A stretch of 15,376 bases of DNA from the NCBI GenBank assembly GCA_016867725.1, contig VGIX01000039.1, forward strand, positions 1-15,376, in the 5' to 3' direction. A model generated the notes under the pieces. It had not been told where the DNA came from. It worked only from the letters and a program-made list of their open reading frames with translations, and did not search any database. Within the stretch, counting starts at the first letter, position 1. Every line of letters begins with the position of its first letter. The stretch is from Candidatus Effluviviaceae Genus I sp. (lineage in GTDB: Bacteria > Joyebacterota > Joyebacteria > Joyebacterales > Joyebacteraceae). This document shows, piece after piece, positions 7,458-14,824 of the stretch. Made by a program: the position numbers and the translations under genes.

Positions 7458-7853
7458 ATGATGACCGACCCGATTGCGGACATGCTGACGAGGGTCCGGA
7501 ACGCGTGCGGCGCGAGGAAGCGGAGCGTGGACATCCCTTCCTCGAAGTTCAAGGTCGCGATCGCCGAGGCGCTGCTCCGGGAGCGATTCATCAAGGACTA
7601 CAAGGTCGTGGAGGACGGGAAGCAGGGGATCCTGAGGATCCAGCTGAAGTACACGAGGAGCGGCGACAGTGTCATCCGCGGGATCAGGCGCATCTCGAAG
7701 CCGGGGCTCCGGCAGTACGTGGGCGCCGCGGAGGTCCCGCGCGTGCGAAGCAACTACGGGACGGCGCTGCTCTCCACCCCGAAGGGGGTGCTCACAAGCG
7801 CCGAGTCCCGCAAGGAGAACGTCGGCGGCGAGGTCGTCTGCCACGTCTGGTAG
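7458..7853 (+). CDS. rpsH: 30S ribosomal protein S8
   Basis: Protein of 131 residues. MMTDPIADMLTRVRNACGAR is the typical N-terminus, with KRSVDIPSSKFKVAIAEALL next, and the C-terminal signature is GTALLSTPKGVLTSAESRKE (101-120) followed by NVGGEVVCHVW. S8 binds 16S helix 21, organises the 30S platform and in E. coli represses the spc operon. Two ATG codons are adjacent (7458 and 7461); the first is preferred because AGGGAG (7442-7447) is already 10 nt away, but the second cannot be excluded. Gap of 88 nt before it with a hairpin, 39 nt after it to rplF. Confidence 0.98.
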   Translation: MMTDPIADMLTRVRNACGARKRSVDIPSSKFKVAIAEALLRERFIKDYKVVEDGKQGILRIQLKYTRSGDSVIRGIRRISKPGLRQYVGAAEVPRVRSNYGTALLSTPKGVLTSAESRKENVGGEVVCHVW

Positions 7854-7892
7854 GCGGCGCGACCGGCGCGCTCCGGCGCGAGGAGAGACGGG

Positions 7893-8441
7893 ATGTCGAG
7901 AGTAGGAAAGTCCCCAGTCGTGCTCCCGGCGGGTGTCACGGCGACCGTCGCTGACGACGCCGTGACGGTGAAGGGCCCCAGGGGAGAGCTCACGACCAAG
8001 ATCGTTCGCGACGTGAGCGTGTCCGTGGAAGGCAACACGCTGACCTGCGAGCGGTCCTCGGAGACGAAGCAGGCCAAGTCGAGCCACGGCACGATGCGCG
8101 CCCTCATCGCCTCGATGGTCAAGGGCGTGTCCGAGGGCTACGTCAGGAACCTGGACATCATCGGCGTGGGATACGGGGCCGAGATGAAGGGCAAGGCGGT
8201 CTCGATCAAGCTCGGCTACACCCACCCGTGCGTGTACCAGGTGCCCGACGGCATCCAGATCGAGATCCCCGAGGCGACGAGGATCGTCGTCAGGGGGGTC
8301 GACAAGCAGCTCGTCGGGAAGGTGGCGGCGGAGCTCAGGTCCTTCAAGCCGCCGGAACCGTACAAGGGGAAGGGGATCAGGTACCACGACGAGTACGTGA
8401 AGAAGAAGGCCGGGAAGCTGGCTGTCTCGTCCGGCATGTAG
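7893..8441 (+). CDS. rplF: 50S ribosomal protein L6
   Basis: Protein of 182 residues (usual 176-184). It begins MSRVGKSPVVLPAGV, with VTVKGPRGELTTKI (24-37), HGTMRALIASMVKGVSEGY (65-83) and GVGYGAEMKGKAVSIKLGY (91-109) in the first and second copies of the duplicated L6 fold. The C-terminal signature PEPYKGKGIRY is at 154-164. L6 lies near the GTPase-associated region and the sarcin-ricin loop and is needed for late 50S assembly. The ATG at 7893 has AGGAG at 7881-7885 with 7 nt spacing. Confidence 0.99.
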   Translation: MSRVGKSPVVLPAGVTATVADDAVTVKGPRGELTTKIVRDVSVSVEGNTLTCERSSETKQAKSSHGTMRALIASMVKGVSEGYVRNLDIIGVGYGAEMKGKAVSIKLGYTHPCVYQVPDGIQIEIPEATRIVVRGVDKQLVGKVAAELRSFKPPEPYKGKGIRYHDEYVKKKAGKLAVSSGM

Positions 8442-8486
8442 CGGCCGGACCCGCATTGAATCTCCAAGCGAGGCTGGTGAACGATC

Positions 8487-8864
8487 ATGAAGGCTAGGAG
8501 CGACGCCAGGAGAATCGGAAGAGAGCGGCGGAAGAAGCGCGTCCGCCAGACCGTGTCAGGCGTGTCCGAGCGCCCGAGGCTGAGCGTGTTCAGGAGCCTC
8601 AAGCACATCTACGCTCAGCTCATCGACGACGAGCGGGGCGTGACGCTCGTGCACGCGTCGACGCTGAGCGAAGCCGTGCAGAGCGAGCTCGGCAACGGCG
8701 ACCACACGAAGACCGACGAGAGCAAGGCGGTGGGGAAGATCCTGGCACGGATGGCTCTCGAGAGGGGCATCAAGAAGGTCCGTTTCGACAGGGGCGGGTA
8801 TCTGTATCACGGCAGGGTCGAGGCCCTGGCTCAGGCCGCGCGCGAGGGCGGCCTCGAGTTCTAG
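8487..8864 (+). CDS. rplR: 50S ribosomal protein L18
   Basis: Protein of 125 residues (family about 117-122). The basic N-terminus with [14 protein letters not shown] (12-25) precedes [20 protein letters not shown] (29-48), a strong L18 signature; the central [20 protein letters not shown] (83-102) and [20 protein letters not shown] (103-122) complete the fold. L18 binds 5S rRNA with L5 to form the central protuberance. The ATG at 8487 follows GGTGA at 8476-8480 with 6 nt spacing, a match to the far side of the anti-Shine-Dalgarno; a GAGG lies further away (8470-8473). Confidence 0.98.
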   Translation: MKARSDARRIGRERRKKRVRQTVSGVSERPRLSVFRSLKHIYAQLIDDERGVTLVHASTLSEAVQSELGNGDHTKTDESKAVGKILARMALERGIKKVRFDRGGYLYHGRVEALAQAAREGGLEF

Positions 8865-8892
8865 TCCGTCTCACGGAGGGAGCACAGTCTCG

Positions 8893-9453
8893 ATGGCAGA
8901 GCGGCAGCCCAGGAGAGGACGAGACGCGCGCGAACCGAGGGAGTTCAGGACGCCCGAGTTCGAGGAGCGCGTGATCAACATCAACCGCGTGGCGAAGGTC
9001 GTGAAGGGCGGACGGCGCTTCGGGTTCAACGCCCTGGTCGCCGTGGGGGACGGGAAGGGGAAGGTCGGTGTCGGGCTCGGCAAGGCGAACGAGGTCGCCG
9101 AGGCCATCCGGAAGGGCACCGAAGCCGCGAAGAAGCGCATGATCGCGGTGCCGCTCCTGGGGTCCACGCTGCCGTACACCGTGACCGGCAAGTTCGGCGC
9201 GGGGAAGGTCCTCGTGAGGCCGGCAAGCCCGGGCACAGGCATCGTCGCGGGCGGCGGCGTGCGGGCCATCATGGAGTGCGCCGGCGTCAAGGACGTGCTG
9301 GCGAAGTCGCTGGGGTCCAACACGCCGCACAACATCGTGAAGGCGACGATGGCGGCCCTCAAGGAGATGCGCTCGGCCGCCGACGTCGCGCAGGCCCGCG
9401 GGATCACCGTGAAGGAGCTCTTCAAGCTCTCGGGGGAGGCGGACAATGGGTAA
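8893..9453 (+). CDS. rpsE: 30S ribosomal protein S5
   Basis: Protein of 186 residues (E. coli 167). A charged Arg/Glu-rich N-terminal extension of about 22 residues precedes [20 protein letters not shown] (23-42) and the double-stranded RNA-binding signature [20 protein letters not shown] (43-62), [19 protein letters not shown]. The C-terminal domain has [20 protein letters not shown] (113-132) and [19 protein letters not shown]5 works with S3 and S4 at the mRNA entry and in decoding fidelity; the KGG loop is where spectinomycin resistance arises elsewhere. GGAGGG at 8875-8880 lies 12 nt before the ATG, a long spacing. The end overlaps rpmD by 8 nt. Confidence 0.98.
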   Translation: MAERQPRRGRDAREPREFRTPEFEERVININRVAKVVKGGRRFGFNALVAVGDGKGKVGVGLGKANEVAEAIRKGTEAAKKRMIAVPLLGSTLPYTVTGKFGAGKVLVRPASPGTGIVAGGGVRAIMECAGVKDVLAKSLGSNTPHNIVKATMAALKEMRSAADVAQARGITVKELFKLSGEADNG

Positions 9454-9631
9454 GCTCAGGATCCGCCAGGTGAGGAGCGCCATCCGGCGCGAGGAGAGAC
9501 AGAAGAGGACCGTGCGCGCGCTGGGGCTTCGGCGCCTGCACCACACGGTCGTCGTGGGTGACACCCCCCAGATCCGCGGCATGATCAAGCAGGTGCGGCA
9601 TCTGGTCACGGTCGAGGAGATCGCCGAGTAG
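9446..9631 (+). CDS. rpmD: 50S ribosomal protein L30
   Basis: Protein of 61 residues, normal for bacterial L30. [20 protein letters not shown] is followed by the signature [20 protein letters not shown] (22-41) and [17 protein letters not shown]30 is a small 50S surface protein near helix 38-39 of 23S rRNA and is dispensable in some lineages. The ATG lies 8 nt inside rpsE, with GGGAGG at 9434-9439 inside the rpsE end, 6 nt before, so the two genes are probably translated in a coupled way. Confidence 0.97.
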   Translation: MGKLRIRQVRSAIRREERQKRTVRALGLRRLHHTVVVGDTPQIRGMIKQVRHLVTVEEIAE

Positions 9632-9657
9632 ACGGAGGTCCGGAAGGAAGGCGTTGG

Positions 9658-10101
9658 ATGAAGCTCAACGAGCTGAAGTACGCGAAGGGCTCCCGCAAGA
9701 ACCGCAAGAGGGTCGGGCGCGGTCAGGGATCAGGCCACGGGCGCACGAGCGGGCGGGGCCACAAGGGCCAGAAGGCGCGCGCCGGAGGCTCGATCCCCGC
9801 GTGGTTCGAGGGCGGCCAGATGCCGCTTTCCCGCCGCGTGCCCATCAAGGGCTTCCGGAACCCCACGCGGGTTGAGTACGAGGTCGTGAACCTCAGGGAC
9901 ATCGAGCGGTCCGGCCTCGAGGGCGAGGTGACCGTGGCGGTCCTCAAGGCGAGCGGCGTCGTCACGCGCGGAAGGAAGCCGGTGAAGGTCCTCGGCACGG
10001 GCGAGATCTCGCGCCCCGTGAACCTCAAGGTGCATGCCGTGAGCGGAAAGGCTCTCGAGAAGATCAAGGCCGTGGGCGGAACGGTCGAGGTCATCAAGTA
10101 G
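9658..10101 (+). CDS. rplO: 50S ribosomal protein L15
   Basis: Protein of 147 residues (E. coli 144). The N-terminal part MKLNELKYAKGSRKNRKRVG and the basic Gly-rich segment RTSGRGHKGQKARAGG (29-44), then WFEGGQMPLSRRVPIKGFRN (49-68), are unmistakable L15; the globular C-terminal half ends GGTVEVIK. L15 threads its N-terminal arm through 23S rRNA and joins the 50S at a middle stage of assembly. AAGGAAGG at 9644-9651 supports the ATG at 9658. It is 26 nt after rpmD and 15 nt before secY. Confidence 0.98.
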   Translation: MKLNELKYAKGSRKNRKRVGRGQGSGHGRTSGRGHKGQKARAGGSIPAWFEGGQMPLSRRVPIKGFRNPTRVEYEVVNLRDIERSGLEGEVTVAVLKASGVVTRGRKPVKVLGTGEISRPVNLKVHAVSGKALEKIKAVGGTVEVIK

Positions 10102-10116
10102 GGAAAGGCGCCGGTC

Positions 10117-11442
10117 ATGCCGAACATATTCACGAGCCTCACGAGCATCTTCAAGATCCCGGAGCTCAAGCGGCGCGTCCTCTACACGCTGATGATGCTC
10201 TGCGTCTATCGCGCCGGTGGGCACATCCCGACGGCCGGCGTGAACGGAAGGGCCCTCGCGGCGTACTTCACGCAGCAGCAGGGGTCGCTCCTCGGCCTCT
10301 ACGACATGTTCGTGGGCGGCGCCTTTGCGAACGCGACGATCTTCGCGCTGGGCATCATGCCGTACATCAGCGCGTCGATCATCCTGCAGCTCTTCACGGC
10401 CGTCGTTCCCTACTTCGAGAAGCTCCAGAAGATGGGTGAGGAAGGGCGCAAGAAGATCACGCAGTACACGCGGTATGGGACCGTGGGGCTTTCGCTGCTC
10501 CAGTCGTACGCCCTGAGCGCGTACCTCCAGGGGCTTCCTCCCGTCGGCGGAATCCCCATCGTCCCGTTCCCCGGCATCGGGTTCACGCTGCTCACGATGC
10601 TCACGATGACCACCGGGACCATCTTCATCATGTGGCTCGGCGAGCAGATCCAGGAGAAGGGCATCGGCAACGGCATCTCGCTCATCATCTTCATCGGCAT
10701 CGTCGCGCGCTACCCGTCGGACTGGCTGAACACCTACCGCTCCATGAGGATCGGCTCGCTGAACGTGTTCAGTCTCGTCATCCTGGTCCTCGTGATGATC
10801 GGCATCGTGGCCGCCGTGGTCCTCATGACGCAGGCCCAGAGGAGGATCCCGGTCCAGTACGCCAAGCGCGTCGTGGGCAGGAAGATGTACGGGGGACAGA
10901 GCACGCACATCCCACTTCGGCTCAACACCGCGGGCGTCATCCCGGTCATCTTCGCGCAGTCGATCATCATGCTGCCCGGCACGGTCGCGACGTTCTTCAA
11001 GGGCAACCTCTTCATGGAGACGGTGGCGGCGATGCTGAGGCCGGGGGGGTGGCTCTACAACATCCTGTACCTCGTCATCATCGTGTTCTTCGCGTACTTC
11101 TACACGGCGATCGTGTTCAACCCGGTGGATCTCGCCGACAACATGAAGAAGTACGGCGGGTTCGTTCCCGGGAAGCGGCCGGGCAAGAGCACGGCCGAGT
11201 ACATCGACAGCGTGCTGACGAGGGTGACGCTCCCCGGAGCGCTCTTCCTCGCGTTCATCGCCATCCTGCCCTACTTCCTGATGGAAGGCCTGAGCGCGCC
11301 GTTCTACTTCGGCGGCACGGGGCTTCTCATCGTCGTGGGCGTGGCCCTCGACACGCTGGGGCAGGTCGAGTCGCACATGCTCATGCGGCACTACGACGGC
11401 TTCCTCGCGAAGGGGAAGCTCAGGGGCCGCAGGAGCTCTTAG
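10117..11442 (+). CDS. secY: Protein translocase subunit SecY
   Basis: Integral membrane protein of 441 residues, the channel of the SecYEG translocon that exports or inserts proteins with SecA or ribosomes. Ten membrane segments can be placed roughly at 20-37, 68-96, 120-138, 153-174, 183-197, 217-238, 271-291, 313-333, 371-389 and 397-414. Signatures are the first segment RRVLYTLMMLCVYRAGGHIP (19-38), FALGIMPYISASIILQL (76-92), the cytosolic loop QAQRRIPVQYAKRVVGRKMY (239-258) and FGGTGLLIVVGVALDTLGQV (398-417). The Arg/Lys-rich loops match the SecA and ribosome contact regions. AAAGG at 10104-10108 precedes the ATG. Last spc operon gene before a GC-rich 52-nt gap. Confidence 0.98.
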   Translation: MPNIFTSLTSIFKIPELKRRVLYTLMMLCVYRAGGHIPTAGVNGRALAAYFTQQQGSLLGLYDMFVGGAFANATIFALGIMPYISASIILQLFTAVVPYFEKLQKMGEEGRKKITQYTRYGTVGLSLLQSYALSAYLQGLPPVGGIPIVPFPGIGFTLLTMLTMTTGTIFIMWLGEQIQEKGIGNGISLIIFIGIVARYPSDWLNTYRSMRIGSLNVFSLVILVLVMIGIVAAVVLMTQAQRRIPVQYAKRVVGRKMYGGQSTHIPLRLNTAGVIPVIFAQSIIMLPGTVATFFKGNLFMETVAAMLRPGGWLYNILYLVIIVFFAYFYTAIVFNPVDLADNMKKYGGFVPGKRPGKSTAEYIDSVLTRVTLPGALFLAFIAILPYFLMEGLSAPFYFGGTGLLIVVGVALDTLGQVESHMLMRHYDGFLAKGKLRGRRSS

Positions 11443-11452
11443 CGCAGGGGGG

Positions 11453-11484
11453 GCGCCGCGCCGGCCGACGGTCGCGCGGGGCGC
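11453..11484 (+). promoter_or_regulatory. Predicted GC hairpin between secY and adk
   Basis: GCGCC (11453-11457) pairs with GGCGC (11480-11484) and GCGC (11458-11461) with GCGC (11474-11477), with two bulged G and a 12-nt loop. It follows a run of seven G (11447-11453) and ends one base before the adk ribosome site GGGAGG (11485-11490). No T-run is present, so termination of the usual type is unlikely. It could reduce adk expression relative to the ribosomal genes; chance pairing is possible at this base composition. Confidence 0.3.
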
Positions 11485-11494
11485 GGGAGGCAGC

Positions 11495-12163
11495 GTGATC
11501 ATCGTCTTCCTCGGGGCGCCGGGCGCCGGCAAGGGCACGCAGGCCAAGAGGCTCGCGGCCGCGCTGGGCCTGCCGCACGTCTCCACCGGAGACGTCCTGA
11601 GGTCCGCGGTCGAGCGGGGCACGCCGCTGGGCAAGCAGGCGGCGTCGTACCTCAACCGCGGGGCGCTCGTGCCGGACGAGACGATGCTGGGCATCGTCGC
11701 CGAGCTTCTGGACCGGGGTGACGCGTCGCGCGGCGTGATCATGGACGGGTTCCCGAGGACGGAGCCGCAGGCCCGGGGCTTCGACCGGCTGCTCGAGGAG
11801 CGGGGCCGGGCCGTGGACCACGTGCTTCTGCTCGACCTGTCCGAGGACGAGGCGGTGCGGAGGCTGACGGCGCGGCTGTGGTGCCCGGCGTGCGGCGCGA
11901 TCAGGAGCGTCGGCGGCGGCGGGCCGGCGGTCGGGGACGCCTGCCCGTGCGGGGGGCGTCTCGAGAAGCGGTCCGACGACAGCGTCGACGTCATCCGCGC
12001 CAGGTTCGCGGAGTACCGGCGGCTCACGCAGCCGACCGTGGACTATTACCGATCGCGCGGGACGCTCAAGAGCGTGGACGCGTCGCGCCCGGTCGACGAC
12101 GTCGCGGCAGGCGTCCTGGCGGCCGTCGGCACGGCCGGCGCGCTGCGGCGGGCGGCCGGATGA
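11495..12163 (+). CDS. adk: Adenylate kinase with a divergent LID domain
   Basis: Protein of 222 residues from a GTG start with GGGAGG at 11485-11490, 4 nt before. It catalyses ATP + AMP to 2 ADP in the cytoplasm. The P-loop GAPGAGKGT is at 7-15, the AMP-site TGDVLR at 31-36, DGFPRTEPQ at 84-92, and the C-terminal SDDSVDVIRARFAEY at 160-174 with conserved Arg residues. The long LID (about 127-160) has C130-x2-C133 and then C150-x1-C152; zinc-type enzymes usually have CxxC twice. The usual Tyr-His and Pro-Pro of the LID are replaced by a Gly-rich stretch (GAIRSVGGGGPAV). Reading frame is continuous, and the active-site core is intact, so activity is expected. The stop overlaps map by 4 nt. Confidence 0.95.
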   Translation: MIIVFLGAPGAGKGTQAKRLAAALGLPHVSTGDVLRSAVERGTPLGKQAASYLNRGALVPDETMLGIVAELLDRGDASRGVIMDGFPRTEPQARGFDRLLEERGRAVDHVLLLDLSEDEAVRRLTARLWCPACGAIRSVGGGGPAVGDACPCGGRLEKRSDDSVDVIRARFAEYRRLTQPTVDYYRSRGTLKSVDASRPVDDVAAGVLAAVGTAGALRRAAG

Positions 12164-12921
12164 TACCGATCAGGACGGCCGATGAGATCTCGCGGATCCG
12201 CGAGAGCGGGCGGATCGTCGCCGGGGCGCTCGACCTCGCCGGGAGCATCGTGAGGCCGGGCGTCACGACGGCCGAGATCGAAAGGGAGATCGCAGCGTAC
12301 GTCCGCGACCACGGGGCGACGCCTGAGTTCGAGGGATACCGGGGATACCCCGCGGCCATCTGCGCGTCCGTGAACGAGGAGGTCGTGCACGGGATCCCGG
12401 GGAAGCGGACGCTTCGCGAGGGGGACATCGTCGGGATCGACGTCGGCGTGAGGAAGGGCGGGTACGTCGCGGACGGCGCAAGGACGTTCCCGATCGGCGG
12501 CGTGACCGAGGCCGCCCGGCGCCTGCTCAGCGTCACAGAGGACGCGCTTCGGGCGGGGCTCTCGATGGTGAGGCGCGGCGCGCGCCTCACGGACGTGTCG
12601 CACGGCGTGCAGGTCGTGGTCGAGCGGGCGGGGTTCTCCGTCGTGCGGGACCTGGCCGGCCACGGCGTCGGGACGGCGCTCCACGAGGAGCCGGAGATCC
12701 CGAACTTCGGGGATCCGGGGCGCGGGCCGGTCCTCGAGACGGGGATGGTGCTGGCGATCGAACCGATGGTGAACGAGGGCGGACCGGCCGTCCGCACGCT
12801 TTCGGACGGATGGACCGTCGTGACGGCCGACAGGACGCTCTCGGCGCACTTCGAGCACACCGTGGCGGTCGGGTCCGATGGCCCCGACATCCTCACGGTC
12901 GCGGCCGGGACGGGCAGGTGA
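12160..12921 (+). CDS. map: Methionine aminopeptidase, type I
   Basis: Protein of 253 residues, the usual length of MetAP-Ia. It removes the N-terminal Met from nascent proteins at the ribosome after deformylation. All five metal ligands of the pita-bread fold are visible: D94 (GIDVG), D105 (ADGAR), H168 ([12 protein letters not shown]), E201 (AIEPM) and E232 (HFEHT). H77 (VVHGIPG) and H175 in the substrate pocket are also present. The N-terminus [20 protein letters not shown] is standard. The ATG is shared with the adk stop (ATGA), so translation is likely coupled. The adk-map-infA order is common in bacteria outside the Gammaproteobacteria. Confidence 0.98.
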   Translation: MIPIRTADEISRIRESGRIVAGALDLAGSIVRPGVTTAEIEREIAAYVRDHGATPEFEGYRGYPAAICASVNEEVVHGIPGKRTLREGDIVGIDVGVRKGGYVADGARTFPIGGVTEAARRLLSVTEDALRAGLSMVRRGARLTDVSHGVQVVVERAGFSVVRDLAGHGVGTALHEEPEIPNFGDPGRGPVLETGMVLAIEPMVNEGGPAVRTLSDGWTVVTADRTLSAHFEHTVAVGSDGPDILTVAAGTGR

Positions 12922-12929
12922 GCCCGGGG

Positions 12930-12953
12930 CAGGCTCCCTCCGTCGGGCGCCTG
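12930..12953 (+). promoter_or_regulatory. Small predicted hairpin touching the infA ribosome site
   Basis: CAGGC (12930-12934) pairs with GCCTG (12949-12953) and CCC (12936-12938) with GGG (12945-12947), with one 1x1 mismatch and a 6-nt loop. The last pair uses the first G of the infA ribosome site GGGAG (12953-12957). It might damp infA translation, but it is short and may be chance. Confidence 0.2.
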
Positions 12954-12962
12954 GGAGAGCTG

Positions 12963-13181
12963 ATGGCGAAAGAGAAGGGGATAGCGGTCGAGGGGGTCGT
13001 CGTCGAGGCGCTGCCCAACGCGATGTTCAGGGTGGAGCTCGACAACGGCCACAGGGTCCTCGCGCACATCTCCGGGAAGATGCGCATGAACTACATCAAG
13101 ATCCTTCCCGGCGACAAGGTGACGCTCGAGGTCTCACCCTACGACTGGTCGCGCGGGCGGATCACCTACCGGTACAAGTGA
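12963..13181 (+). CDS. infA: Translation initiation factor IF-1
   Basis: Protein of 72 residues, the exact common IF-1 length. [40 protein letters not shown] (21-40), [20 protein letters not shown] (41-60) and [12 protein letters not shown] (61-72) follow the single OB-fold family closely. IF-1 binds the 30S A site during initiation and stabilises IF-2 and IF-3. The start at 12963 is set by homology and by GGGAG at 12953-12957; the frame is open further upstream only as a shadow of map. It sits 41 nt after map and 31 nt before rpmJ. Confidence 0.98.
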   Translation: MAKEKGIAVEGVVVEALPNAMFRVELDNGHRVLAHISGKMRMNYIKILPGDKVTLEVSPYDWSRGRITYRYK

Positions 13182-13212
13182 CCGATCGCGGTCGGCGCAC
13201 TGGGGGAGAGCC

Positions 13213-13326
13213 ATGAAGGTCCGGTCTTCGGTGAAGAAGATCTGCGAGCACTGCAAGCTCATCAAGAGGCACGGCACGGTCCGTGTCATCTGCAAGAACC
13301 GCAGGCACAACCAGCGGCAGGGGTAG
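13213..13326 (+). CDS. rpmJ: 50S ribosomal protein L36, zinc-binding form
   Basis: Short gene of 37 residues, the typical L36 length. It starts [20 protein letters not shown] and ends NRRHNQRQG. The zinc ligands C11-x2-C14, C27 and H32 are all present, so it is the zinc-containing form. L36 is the smallest 50S protein and sits near the L7/L12 stalk base and 23S helices 89-97. GGGGGAG at 13202-13208 precedes the ATG by 4 nt. Its place between infA and rpsM is the standard one, supporting the call despite the small size. Confidence 0.98.
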   Translation: MKVRSSVKKICEHCKLIKRHGTVRVICKNRRHNQRQG

Positions 13327-13350
13327 GCAGAGAAGAGGGAGGATAGGTCG

Positions 13351-13737
13351 TTGGCGCGTATCGTCGGTGTTGACATCCCCGACAGCAAGAGGATCGTCGT
13401 GGCCCTCACGTACATCTACGGGATCGGCCGCACGTCCTCCGAGAAGATCCTGAAGCAGGCCGGCGTTGACGAGAGCATCCGCGTGAAGGACCTCTCCGCC
13501 GACCAGATCAACAGGATCCGTCAGACCATAGAGACCGGTCACCGCGTGGAGGGCGCGCTGAGGACGGAGATCGCCCTCGGTCTCAAGCGTCTGAAGGACA
13601 TCGGGTGCTACCGCGGATGGCGGCACAGACGCGGCCTGCCGGTCCGTGGGCAGAGGACGAGGACGAACGCCCGCACCCGCAAGGGGCCGAAGAAGACCGT
13701 CGCGGGCAAGAAGAAGAAGGCCGGGAAGAAGGGCTAG
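13351..13737 (+). CDS. rpsM: 30S ribosomal protein S13
   Basis: Protein of 128 residues from TTG, with GGGAGG at 13337-13342, 8 nt before. [40 protein letters not shown] (21-40), [20 protein letters not shown] (65-84) and the signature [20 protein letters not shown] (91-110) identify S13. S13 is in the 30S head, contacts the P-site tRNA through its C-terminal tail and makes bridges to the 50S. The tail ends in a Lys-rich stretch ([15 protein letters not shown]), as in many bacteria. It opens the alpha operon part, 24 nt after rpmJ; no E. coli-like long leader for S4 control fits in that gap. Confidence 0.98.
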   Translation: MARIVGVDIPDSKRIVVALTYIYGIGRTSSEKILKQAGVDESIRVKDLSADQINRIRQTIETGHRVEGALRTEIALGLKRLKDIGCYRGWRHRRGLPVRGQRTRTNARTRKGPKKTVAGKKKKAGKKG

Positions 13738-13756
13738 CGCCTAGGAGGTTCCTGAG

Positions 13757-14128
13757 TTGGCTCAGAAGAAGAAGGGACAGGTCGAGCCCGACGGCGTTGC
13801 TCACATCCGCGCGAGCTTCAACAACACGATCGTGACGCTGACCGACATGCGCGGCAACACGATCTCGTGGGCGAGCGCCGGGAGGGCCGGATTCAAGGGG
13901 TCCAAGAAGAGCACGGGGTTCGTGGCCCAGGTCGTCGGGAGCAGCGCGGCCGAGCAGGCGATGGCGCGGGGGCTTCGGCGGGTTGAGGCGCAGGTGACGG
14001 GGCCTGGCCCGGGCCGCGAGCCGGCGATCCGCGCCCTGCAGGCGGCGGGGCTCAAGATCACAGCGATCCGCGACATGACGCCTATCCCACACAACGGATG
14101 CCGCCCTGCGAAGAAGCGGCGCATCTAG
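13757..14128 (+). CDS. rpsK: 30S ribosomal protein S11
   Basis: Protein of 123 residues. The start is TTG at 13757 with a strong AGGAGGT at 13743-13749, 7 nt before, giving [13 protein letters not shown]. The family blocks are [20 protein letters not shown] (15-34), [20 protein letters not shown] (35-54) and [20 protein letters not shown] (80-99), ending [16 protein letters not shown] (108-123). S11 is in the 30S platform near the Shine-Dalgarno duplex and the E site. The Asn-Gly in HNGCRP matches the E. coli site that forms isoaspartate. The gaps to rpsM and rpsD are 19 and 16 nt. Confidence 0.98.
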   Translation: MAQKKKGQVEPDGVAHIRASFNNTIVTLTDMRGNTISWASAGRAGFKGSKKSTGFVAQVVGSSAAEQAMARGLRRVEAQVTGPGPGREPAIRALQAAGLKITAIRDMTPIPHNGCRPAKKRRI

Positions 14129-14144
14129 CACGGAGGTTCCGTAG

Positions 14145-14774
14145 ATGGCGACGTACAGCGGTGCCCGGTGCAAGACCTGCCGGCGCCACGGACTGAAGCT
14201 CTTCCTGAAGGGCCAGCGGTGCATGACCGACAAGTGCGCCTTCGAGCGGCGCGCCTACGCGCCCGGCGAGCACGGGCAGCGGCGTCGGAGCAAGCCCACG
14301 GACTACGGCATCCAGCTCAGGGAGAAGCAGAAGGCCAAGCGGACCTACGGGGTCCTCGAGAGGCAGTTCAGAAAGTACTACGAGCAGGCGGAGCGGCAGA
14401 AGGGCGTCACGGGAGAGAACCTCCTGCGGCTCCTGGAGCGGCGCCTCGACAACATCCTCTACCGCCTGGGCTTCGCCCAGTCGCGCGCCGCGTCGCGTCA
14501 GCTCATCGTCCACGGCCACGTCGAAGTGAACGGACGGAAGGTGGACATCCCGTCGTTCCTCGTGAAGGCAGGGGACGTGGTCGCCGTGTGCGAGAAGAGC
14601 AGAAGCCTCCCGGAGATCCGCGCGTCGGTCGACATGAAGGCCGGCATCGGCACCGTGGAGTGGCTCGAGCTCGATCCGAAGAAGTTCGCGGGCAGGCTCC
14701 TGGAGGTGCCCTCGAGGCAGCAGATCCCGACGCCGCTCAATGAGCAGCTCATCGTCAACTACTACTCCAGGTAG
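14145..14774 (+). CDS. rpsD: 30S ribosomal protein S4, zinc-binding form
   Basis: Protein of 209 residues. The N-terminal zinc site is C9-x2-C12 and C26-x4-C31 in ARCKTCRRHGLKLFLKGQRC, as in Thermus S4 and unlike E. coli. Next come RAYAPGEHGQRRRSKPTDYG (36-55), LREKQKAKRTYGVLERQFRK, the S4 RNA-binding domain with RLDNILYRLGFAQSRAASRQ (99-118) and LIVHGHVEVNGRKVDIPSF, and the end PLNEQLIVNYYSR. S4 starts 30S body assembly at the 16S five-way junction, with S3 and S5 at the mRNA entry; in E. coli and Bacillus it represses its own mRNA. GGAGGT at 14132-14137 gives a good ribosome site. Confidence 0.99.
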   Translation: MATYSGARCKTCRRHGLKLFLKGQRCMTDKCAFERRAYAPGEHGQRRRSKPTDYGIQLREKQKAKRTYGVLERQFRKYYEQAERQKGVTGENLLRLLERRLDNILYRLGFAQSRAASRQLIVHGHVEVNGRKVDIPSFLVKAGDVVAVCEKSRSLPEIRASVDMKAGIGTVEWLELDPKKFAGRLLEVPSRQQIPTPLNEQLIVNYYSR

Positions 14775-14824
14775 TCTCCCGGCTCTTTGCGACGGTGGCC
14801 GAGTACCAAGGAGGCCAGCGCACC

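Noticed and set aside
11447-11453. Run of seven G as a possible frameshift or sequencing error
   Set aside because: It lies between the secY stop and the adk start, and both genes are full length.
9730-12027. A 765-codon open frame on the minus strand, antisense to rplO, secY and adk
   Set aside because: It is the mirror of G/C-rich third positions in the + genes. The peptide is low-complexity Arg/Asp/His/Glu-rich with no recognisable domain, and it crosses several certain genes.
13182-13350. An S4-binding pseudoknot leader before rpsM as in E. coli
   Set aside because: Only 24 nt separate rpmJ and rpsM, and I could not trace a nested pseudoknot there.
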